From Corythoichthys intestinalis (lineage: Eukaryota > Chordata > Actinopteri > Syngnathiformes > Syngnathidae), in the NCBI RefSeq assembly GCF_030265065.1, contig NC_080416.1, forward strand, positions 6,571,501 through 6,635,500: a stretch of DNA of 64,000 nucleotides, given 5' to 3'. Positions 56,201-64,000 of the stretch are shown here, piece by piece (positions within the stretch are counted from its first letter, which is position 1; every line of letters starts with the position of its first letter). A program made the translations under genes and the position numbers. Below the pieces are notes generated by a model, which searched no databases, was not told the DNA's origin, and saw nothing but the letters and a program-made list of their open reading frames with translations.

Positions 56201-59200
56201 AACTACATTCAGTTGATTTAAAGAGCATACGACAGGAGAAAAAAAAAGTCTTAAATAGCATTATTATGTGAATTAGAATCATATTTTGAGATGATTCGAC
56301 TATATACAACAATTTAGCAAAGCGCAGATGACGAGTAATTAGTCTTTTAATCTGCCGGTTAGCCACGCCTACCATTATAGGGCTCTAGCGTCCCCAACAG
56401 GTGGATGACGTCAGCGGGAAACTGGGCTCATCGGTTTTACTATTCAGCCCATTGAGGGGGAATTATTCAGAACGAGATAAACGCGACGAAGAGAGCCGCA
56501 AAATGTAATTGTTTCAGTCTCTCTACTCCAATAATTTTACAGGATATTCTTTTTATCCAAGTATTTTTCCCCAATAGCTAGCTAAATGGCTTGAGAAGGA
56601 CCAGTCAGCCCGTCGAGGGGGAACTATTCACAACGAGGAAAACGCGACAAAAAGAGCTGCAAAATGTCAGTTTCTGTCTCTTTACTTCAATATTTTTACA
56701 GGATATTCTTTTTATCCAAGTATTTTCCCCAATCGCTAAATAAATGGCATGGTCATGACAAATAAGTCTTGTGCTAAATGGAATATGAAATCATAAAAAT
56801 GCACTTATTCAGGATGGCATGGCAAAATTACTCCATAATGGTCAAAACTGTCGACTTCACCTTTACTGTCGCACCTCCCGAACGATATTTTATGACACCT
56901 AAATCGGACATGTGTCATTTCCCTTCCCCGGCTTCGGAGAATGTAAACAAACCAAGAGGTGTGACAGCTAGCCGACATGCTAACCCGAACCGAGTCATGT
57001 TTCAAAGTTTTCGAAGCGGAAAATCACACATAACTAGCCCGGATTATTTGACATGACGACTGGGTTGTCGATTGTTTCTGTGGATCGGCAAACCGCCCGG
57101 CGGAGAGAAATTTACAGCTCGTTCCCCGGAGGAGGGCGGCTGCAGTTGTTGTGCAGCTAACGTGCAGATAATGTGCATGAGGGGAGCTTTTTACATGCCT
57201 ATCAATGATCAAACGTAAGTAGTCCTTTATTTAAAGAAAGTTTGTAGTGTTTACTTTGTAATCGCTGTATTCGTATTTGACATAATACAAAACAAGATGT
57301 TTACTCACTTCCTCGTAAGTCCAATGGTCCCACAGCAGTAGGGCTTGTTTTGGCCAATATCCACGGTGAATGGGAACCTTTTGAAACTCCAAAAAGGCAC
57401 ACACGCCTCTCCCTCATACAGCAAGATTTTTCTGCAGCCGTTTGGCTGCCGTGATGCGAAATATAAACGTATTAATCCGCAAAATCAGCCGAATCCATAG
57501 TCCTCATACACAACAGTACTGCTGTATAGTGAAGAGGACTCCTCCCGTACACGTCACAGCGCCCTCCTCAATGCAAGACCGAAGCTGGAAGTCACTCATT
57601 TTCATGGTGCGGGATTAAAAAAAACTAAATAAATATAGCGATCGCTTTCACACACATCCAAGCGGTCCATATCATTCAGGAGCATAAAATACCGCGTGTG
57701 TTATGAAATAAACATGCTTTTTCGTGTCACATGCACTTTAATGTTGTGAATCAACCGTTAAAGTTGTTAAAATTGCTCCCGTTATTCCATAATTTTCTTT
57801 CTGTCAACTTTCGACATGTGAAAGTTTTAAAACTGCTCATCATTTAAGTCAAGATTTAGCTGATTTAGGAGTATTCTAGATAAAAAGATATGCAGGCTTG
57901 GTTCATACTGCAGGTCTTAATGCACGAATCCGATTTTTTCATTCTGTGACATGATGTATTGTCATCTTGGAAATTGACAAACATATTTTCAGTTGAAGGG
58001 ATAAGAAAGCTGTCTAAAATACCAATGTAAACTTGTGCATTTGTTGAAGATTTAACCACAGCCATCTCACCAGTGCCTTTGCCTGACATGCAGCCCCATA
58101 TCATCATGGACTGAGGGAATTTTTATGTCTTCTTCAGTCAATCATCTTTGTAAAACAAAAGTTCCAGCGTCATCAGAGTCAAGAATCTGCATTGGACAAG
58201 GTGATGATGCTGTAATTTTTGTTTGGTGCTGTTCCAGTGAGACCTTAAATGGCTCAAAATTACCTAATTGCCTGGGACTGACTGTCACTGACAGCCATAG
58301 ACGTTCAATCGGTTTGAAGTGGGAGGGATGGCAGCGAATGAACAAATGTTCATTCGCTGCCACCCTCCCAGTTCAAATGGATTGTACGTTTACTAGTGAT
58401 AAACTAATTCCAATTCACACTAGAAGCTTGTTTTTCTGATAATTAGTTGTTTGTAGAATATCCTAGAATGACTTCCTGAAAAACATATCGAGAAACGTTG
58501 TATTGCCATATCGCCTGATCATCGTTATCGTGAGTTTTGTATATCGTATCGTGAGGTACCAAGAGGTTCCCACTCCTACCCCGTCCGTTTGTGTGTGTCA
58601 TGCATGAACAGTGCGTGCATGCTATCGATCCATATAAACTTTGAATATAAGCCTAAACGGTTATTATTTGTCTTTTATTTGTTTCCTCTTTTTGGAAATC
58701 AAAATATGATCTCCCTGGAATGAAGGATGAAAGCCAGCATGTGTAGTCATTTGTTTTGATGCTTCTGTGCATGTGAGTCTTCTTGCTCAGTGCGTGTCGG
58801 ACTGCGAATTAGTGCGCATGCGTAAAACTTGAATGGGCTCAATGGACAAAGGCAGTCTGAACGGGCACGCCAAAAAAAACCATGACAAAAATCAGATTTG
58901 TGCATTAAGACCTGTGGTATGAACTTAGCCTTAGGTTAGCTTTAACAGAGCCTTCCAGAGAAGTCTACTGCTTTAAGATGGCGGCTGTTTCTAACGCCGG
59001 CAAGTGTCATTTCGCATCTAGTTTCCTATACATGTTCTAACGCTGCCGTCTGTCATTTTGCATCAAGTTCTACATATATGTGATATCTACCGTAGCATTA
59101 TTGTGGCCGTATGTTTGTAGCAACTAGGAACTGGGTGGTGTTTGTAGCAGCTGTCGGCCGCAATCAGAGATGATTGTTTTTTTTGTTTTATCTAGCAGTA

Positions 59201-62200
59201 TGTCTTTAACATATATTTACTCTTAGTTCCTTAGTTCCGTTCCTCATTGCGTCCTGAAGACCGTGCTGAATGTGTTTTAGTTCTGTTTTACCTGGTATAA
59301 TTGATACAATTCAATATTCGGAATTTGGATGTTTGTGATTCGTCCTCGAATCTTCCACGGCTGAATCGCGAATAATCTAAGAATCAGAAATTTGGCACAC
59401 CTCTAGTAATAAATACGATTTTGCTTATCAATATAATTGTTTTGGAGTTTAGGGTGCATTTTTGAAAACATGGGAAGGATAAAATCTGAGAAATGATAGA
59501 ATTATACCCTCGCGCACACACACATGCTACATTTCTACACCCCCAAAAACATTGTTTCATGAGTGTTAGTGTTTTAGAACAAGTACTTTTCATGGTTTTC
59601 ATAATATATTGACTGGGCGCGGGGCCGATTCATAGGGGGCTTCAAAGCTGACCGAGTGGAAAGACAAAGAGCTTTTTCTGTTGAAAATGCTTGTGAATAA
59701 ATGATTAAATCCCTGAATTATCTATAGTTATGTATGTAAAACAGTCTCGATTCTTGGATAGAAGCAAAATAAAAAACATGCAAGTAGCATTTTTTTGACG
59801 TAAATATTGCGAACTATGAGGCTAGTCAGGAAATTAGCGGCCGCCATATGTAAACAAAGAGCTTTTTCCATTGAAAATTCTTGTGAATAAAGGCTTAAAT
59901 CCGTGAATTCTTTACAGATATGGATGTAAAAGTGTCTGTTCTTGGTTAAAAGCAAAAAAAAACGTGCAGGTAGCAATTATTTCACGTAAATATTGCAAAC
60001 TACGAGGCTAGTCAGTAAGGAAATAGCGGCCGCCATATGTAAACAAAGAGCTTTTCCCGTTGAAAATTCTTGTGAATAAATGCTTAAATCCCTGAATTCT
60101 CTATAGTTATGTATGTAAGACAGTCTCGATTCTTGGTTAAAAGCAAAAAAAAAAGTGCAGGTAGCATTTATTTTATGTAAATATTGCGAAGTACAATGCC
60201 AATACTGTAGCGGCTAATTTCTCCCACTGATTTTTTTTTCCACAACGTTTCAAAATGCATGCATGGTACGAATAATATAATAATTACCATGAATCCTCGA
60301 ACAAATCACTCCTGAGACAATCCTTCCTGTTTGTATGCAGTACAGCTTTCGTATTTTTTCAACCTAAATCTGGTGTTAGATCGCTGCATGTGACGGACTA
60401 ATAATAAGTAGGTAATAAATGAAGCAGAGTGAGACGTGACGCAGTGAATAGGGAATGTGTCATGTCAATACATTCTGAAGTCTATGGTTTACACAAAGGA
60501 TGACAAACTTAAGGCTATCTTATGTCCATTAATATTATTTTTTTGTCAGAGTTCAGCCAATGAGTAACCCCCCCCCCCCCCCCCCCCCCCCGCTCATGTC
60601 CCTACAGCAGTCGTCAGGCCTGATCAGCCGAGTGACCGACACCGTCAAAAGCATCGTTCCCTCGTGGCTGCAAAACTACTTCAAGAACGGAGAGCCTCCT
60701 GAAGGTGAAGCAGGAGGAGGAGGTGGAGGAGGAGAAGCAGCAGCAGCAGACGTGACCGAGAACTGCCAGCCGCCCCAACACGACGCTCTTCCTCCCAACG
60801 GCGGCAAAGAGGTGCCGCCCTTCCTCGATGGACGCCACTCGCCCGAGCCCAGCACGAGTAGTAATGCAGGTTCGATATGCCGAGAGTTTAAACAAAAATG
60901 CATTTAAAATTTACGACTACTCATCGATTATCAAATTAACCAGAAATCGTTTGGATGATTTATTGATTGGCCGAGTCATCTTTTTTTTTTTTTTTTTTGT
61001 GTCTTAATAGTGGGTATTGCCTTTTTTAATTTGGAAATTCCTTTTTTTATTGATGAACTGCAACTCTGTACAAACAAAAAGGTAGAAAAAGTAAACAGTA
61101 TTCTCCTTTTCATCCATTAATTCTTTGAAATAGTTTTTTTAGGTAATTATTTTAAAAATACAATGATATTTTTATACAATTTTCTGTTTAACTTTTCCTT
61201 TTTTCATCTAAACTACTTTTAAGAAATTATTTTAAAACAAATAATGGCAAATATTTATTTTGTAATTTTTTTAAAACTAAAACATTGTTTTTATTGTGAA
61301 TAAATATTTGTTGAAAATAAAAATACAAACATAAAAGTAAGTATTTTCTTAATTTTAACTTTCTTTAATTAAAAAAAAGAATGCCGGTTGGGTTATAAAT
61401 AAATCTTGTTATTACTCAATTATACAGCCTTACTTACCAGTCTCTCCTTTTAATATGTATTTTCTTCATTCAGAGCCGTCAACCAGTCGGGCATCCCTCA
61501 ACTTTCAGGACGTTTTATCCCGGCCTCCGCTCAGCCACTCCCACCTTCACTTCACGCCACTGGAGACCTCGTTGCCGACGTTGGCCGGTGCCAGCGGCCC
61601 TTTTTCACAGCCCTCCACCTCCTCGGCGCCGGGGCCCTTCTCCACCGGTTTCTCCCTCGTCAAGGAAATCAAAGACAACCTGTCGCAGCACGAGGACGAC
61701 AACATCTCCACCACGAGCGGCTTCTCCTCACGCGCCTCTGATAAAGGTACAGTTTTTTTCTCAGTAGCGGTAATGAGACCACAAATGAATATCAATGTGC
61801 TCTGCAGACGTGCCTACAGCCAAGACGGCGTCGCTTCCGCAGCTTTGGTCGCCGGAGATGGACAGAACCATCTCGGTGCCGCAGCCCTCTCAGTCCAGTC
61901 TGAAAAGGCCCGCCTTCAACCTGTCCGTCTTTGGCACTTCTGCCAATGTGAGTTTTTTTATTTTTTTATATTCACTCATGAGGAGTTTAGTATCATAGAA
62001 AGACCTTTGACACCAAATTGCGTCATTTTTTTAAACTATGTGTAAGTAGTTTTGTATAACAAAAAATGATAGTAAATTATGTCATAATGCAGATTAAAAA
62101 TTTTAATCGTTTGACAGCCCTAATTACTAGTAATAATCACATTCATGCAGGGTTTCCACCAGTGCTTTATAGGCCTAGTGGGCCACTTGTCTTGTCTGCC

Positions 62201-63642
62201 GCACAAGGCTAAAAGGGTGCTACAAAAGAAAGTATCAAATGAATACAAATGGTAACCGTATCTTGTGATGGGGTTGTAAGCTCAGTGGTGACATCTTTTG
62301 GTTGGACAAATCAGTCCGAGCTTTGCTATTTAACTTTATTGCATTATAATTTTGTTTGCTAAAAATATACATTACGTTGAAAAGTATTAGCCACCGACAA
62401 CGACAGAAAAACATGTAACTTTTTACAAAAGGCTCCTGTAAGGCATGCTGGGATTTACCACGTAATTTCCAGTGCCAGCACTCAAACTTCTAAATGTCTC
62501 CCTGCAGTCAACGCTCAACAGCACACTTTTGAACTCAAGCCAGCTTGGAGATTCCCCCTTCTACCCCGGGAAGACCACGTACGGCGGCGCGGCTGCAGTA
62601 CGAAGCGTCCGCAATCGTCCCGGAACGCCGTACCAGGTTAGCGTGCGAGATACACGCCAGATCCCATAAAAATTGGGGAATTTTATCAATGTTGTCATTT
62701 ATAATTTTTCAGGCCCCGGTGAGAAGGCAGATTAAAGCCAAGCCGGCCGGCGCGCAACCCTGCGGGGTGACCAGCGCCACTGCCCGACGCATCCTGCAGT
62801 CTTTGGAGCGCATGTCCAGTCCTCTGGCAGTACGTTAACACAAACAAATTTTCAGATTGAGTCTCCAACTACCTTTTAACATGAGATTTTTAACCACTAG
62901 GATGCCAAGAGGATTCCAGCAGCAGCTTCATCACTATACTCAAGGGTAAATCTGAATGGCAGCTAAAACAATTGTGCTTCGTCTGTTTACACTGTATAAT
63001 TTTAGGTTGCAACACTACTTGATTCATTTAACATTTGTGTTGTCAAATTCAAAAAGTGAAAAATGTAGCATATTGTGGATTTTTTTTCTTCCTTATTCAA
63101 CAGTACTAGTTGTGATTTTTTTTTGTCTGTTTTTGCAGTCAATGGAGGGCAGTGATCTTGACATATCACCTTTTCAGTCAAAAAAGAAACGGGTAAGTTA
63201 AGATTTGACAAGGTTTTGACTTGCTGCCATTTGCATATGATTTGCAAATATATTTGTAGCCAAACAGGAGTCTTATAATGGGAACACAGAGCTCTTTATC
63301 TCAGTTCGGCAGCTTTTGTAGCAACAACTGGCAGCTGTTGCACACTTGACACACACAGCCGCAGCTGTGGACTTCTGTCTTTAAGTTAGCATGATGTAAT
63401 ACGTAAAAAACAAACAAAAGAAAAAGCAATGTAAAATGAGTTTTGTTGTGGAACAATCTAAAAAAAATTTTTTTTTTTTTTTTTTTTTTTGTCGTCCATA
63501 GCTGGATTCCAACCTCCCACCTGTGCAAAAGCTGGTGGTCCCCACCTCCGTTCCTCCCTCTGCGAACCGCTCAGTCTCTTTCAGGCCTAGTTTGACCCCG
63601 ACAGGACCCAACCGGACTTTAGAGCGAACTCCCAGAAATAAG
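53217..63642 (+). CDS. nup153: Nuclear pore complex protein Nup153 (N-terminal part; gene continues past the window)
   Basis: Nine coding exons: 53217-53294, 60608-60869, 61474-61746, 61808-61947, 62508-62636, 62713-62829, 62901-62945, 63139-63192 and 63502-63642 (1239 bases, 413 codons, all in frame). Nup153 is a nuclear-basket FG nucleoporin in protein import, mRNA export and lamina contact. Seen: MAATGGGKIRSKRYH, the conserved SGLISRVTDTVKSIVPSWLQ pore-targeting amphipathic region, and FSLVKEIKDNLSQHEDDNIS followed by TTSGFSSRASDK. Then come LPQLWSPEMDR, KRPAFNLSVFGTSAN, QLGDSPFYPGKTTYGGAAAV, ATARRILQSLERMSSPLADA and RSVSFRPSLTPTG. The RanBP2-type zinc fingers and FG repeats lie beyond the window. 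Exon 2 has an extra Gly/Glu/Ala-rich insert compared with mammals. Intron 1 is 7.3 kb and full of transposons. Confidence 0.96.
53295..54432. other. 5' part of nup153 intron 1
   Basis: The first about 500 bases are GC-richer and promoter-like; the rest is ordinary intron. It ends with a fold-back repeat copy at about 54228-54380. No other exon seen. Confidence 0.6.
54433..55165. mobile_element. hAT-like element in nup153 intron 1
   Basis: GGCATTTGCCGGTATGATAT, then GACGGTATGATAACC at the left is mirrored by ...CATACCACGGTATACC at the right. No target duplication was identified and there is no coding frame. A G run lies at about 54940-54950. Confidence 0.55.
56221..57744. mobile_element. TTAA-type element, copy 2
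   Basis: It starts AGAGCATACGACAGGAGAAA after TTAA and ends ...TCGTGTCACATGCACTTTAA. It is very similar along its length to 6466-8118. Each copy has small indels relative to the other, and neither has a shared long open frame. Confidence 0.65.
57947..58240 (-). pseudogene. Tc1-like transposase fragment
   Basis: The minus strand reads MMIWGCMSGKGTGEMAVVKS, then [20 protein letters not shown] and FQDDNTSCHR. It is the same family as 40850-41677. Only the middle of the catalytic domain remains. Confidence 0.75.
58290..58405. repeat. Dispersed fold-back repeat
   Basis: TGGGAGGGATGGCAGCGAAT and its inverse ATTCGCTGCCACCCTCCCA are separated by about a dozen bases. The flanking CAATCGGTTTGAAG / TTCAAATGGATTGTACG extends the stem. 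Confidence 0.8.
59615..60500. mobile_element. Element with internal about 190-bp tandem repeats, copy 2 (inverted)
   Basis: It is the reverse complement of the element at 18451-19882. It has three to four units of AAAGAGCTTTTTCCATTGAA ... CAGTCTCGATTCTTGG ... GCGAACTATGAGGCTAGTCA, with starts near 59665, 59855 and 60045. Both edges are approximate. Confidence 0.6.
60568..60591 (+). repeat. Run of 24 C just before nup153 exon 2
   Basis: The mononucleotide C tract lies 16-39 bases upstream of the exon 2 acceptor and makes up most of its pyrimidine tract. Confidence 0.9.
60870..61473. other. AT-rich nup153 intron 2
   Basis: Low-complexity sequence with a T run at about 60981-60998. No element recognised. 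Confidence 0.6.
61948..62507. repeat. nup153 intron 4 with transposon-end fragments
   Basis: TTTTAATCGTTTGACAGCCCTAA at about 62099-62121 is a terminal fragment of the hAT family at 9331-9973. CAGGGTTTCCACCAGTGC at about 62147-62164 resembles the fragment at 40460. The rest is unremarkable. Confidence 0.5.
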
Positions 63643-63689
63643 GTAGCATTTTTTTCTCAGCTGAATTATAGGTAGTTTTTCACCAGTAC

Positions 63690-64000
63690 TGATTAAGCCT
63701 GTCGCAATATGCAATAATTCCATTTATCGCGCGGTATATAAAAATGAAGACGGTAATTTTCCTGCTGCGATTTATCGCCTCGCGCGCACGTGCGTTCGCT
63801 TGCGGCAGATGTGTGGCAGACGTGCTTGGCGGCGCTGTTTAAAGTTCAGCTTCCTTGTGCCACTCTGTTTTATTGACTTCTGGGTATGTTCGTTTTATAC
63901 ATTTGAGTTTAAGTGACCGTCATTTAATGGATGGAGGCAGGGCCGAGTGCACTGTCGGCGCACAGCAATGAGCGAGCGGAATTAGGAAAGGACGAACCAG
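63690..64000. mobile_element. Left end of a probable hAT element, cut by the window end
   Basis: It starts near GCCTGTCGCAATATGCAATA, with subterminal ATTTATCGCGCGGTATA and CGATTTATCGCCTCGCG. It resembles other hAT ends in style. The right end is outside the window. Confidence 0.4.

Larger units (their letters stand above)
57895..58932. mobile_element. Harbinger-like element, copy 2, interrupted
   Basis: The left end is GGCTTGGTTCATACTGCAGG and the right end ...GACCTGTGGTATGAACTTAGCC. The right third (about 58590-58932) matches 33725-34064, while the middle is replaced by a Tc1 scrap, a fold-back repeat and a hAT-end fragment. Confidence 0.65.
55788..59405. mobile_element. 3.6-kb hAT composite with nested insertions
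   Basis: The ends are TAGAGGTGGGAATCTTTGGG and ...GAAATTTGGCACACCTCTA. It has a perfect 8-bp duplication GTAATAAA (55780-55787, 59406-59413). Nested inside are a TTAA element (56221-57744), a Harbinger-like copy (57895-58932), a Tc1 scrap, a fold-back repeat and a hAT-end fragment. Own sequence resumes near 58935 (GTCTACTGCTTTAAGATGGC). Confidence 0.85.

Noticed and set aside
1-64000. Retrovirus, LTR element, Polinton or toxin-gene fossils
   Set aside because: I saw no reverse transcriptase, integrase, capsid, envelope or long terminal repeat pairs; all elements I could classify are DNA transposons.

Overview
This is a vertebrate nuclear window, almost certainly from a teleost fish. It carries spliced genes with GT-AG introns whose translated exons match conserved vertebrate proteins. 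Between and inside the genes lies a dense load of DNA transposons of fish type: Tc1-like, hAT, THAP/Kolobok-like, Harbinger-like and Tigger-derived elements plus many MITEs. I recognise no retrovirus, LTR element, Polinton or LINE.

Gene layout. (1) 2.8-4.3 kb, + strand: last two exons of a gene I cannot name, with a poly(A) signal. (2) 9.1-16.9 kb, - strand: pip4p2 (tmem55a), seven exons. (3) 22.1-25.3 kb, + strand: an unrecognised secreted coiled-coil protein of 207 residues. (4) 25.7-28.6 kb, - strand: chrac1. (5) 29.2-32.2 kb, + strand: gatad1. (6) 34.6-40.2 kb, + strand: lrrc14b. (7) 40.4-43.5 kb, - strand: uqcrb. (8) 44.6-49.4 kb, - strand: mterf3. (9) 49.9 kb, - strand: a possible terminal exon of another small gene. 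(10) 53.2 kb to the window edge, + strand: the first nine coding exons of nup153, cut by the window end.

The genes are housekeeping in character: lipid phosphatase, chromatin accessibility subunit, H3K4me3-linked zinc-finger protein, respiratory complex III subunit, mitochondrial transcription/ribosome factor and nuclear pore basket protein. They do not form one pathway. chrac1/gatad1 are head-to-head about 0.6 kb apart. The 207-residue gene/chrac1 and lrrc14b/uqcrb are tail-to-tail with closely spaced 3' ends.

Transposons fill introns and intergenic DNA. Many hAT copies keep perfect 8-bp target duplications, so their ends can be fixed to the base. Nesting is common: hAT inside a tandem array, hAT inside a TTAA element, a MITE inside a MITE inside a MITE, a Harbinger-like element inside Tc1, and a 3.6-kb hAT in nup153 intron 1 holding at least four other insertions. 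The most unusual element is a pair of copies (17.3-18.4 kb and 46.2-47.3 kb). Each keeps the start of a SAP-domain reading frame at one end and a THAP zinc finger on the opposite strand at the other end. Coding exon boundaries were worked out by hand from splice sites, reading frame and remembered human homologues. Where a gene is named, summed exon lengths give an open frame of close to the expected length.
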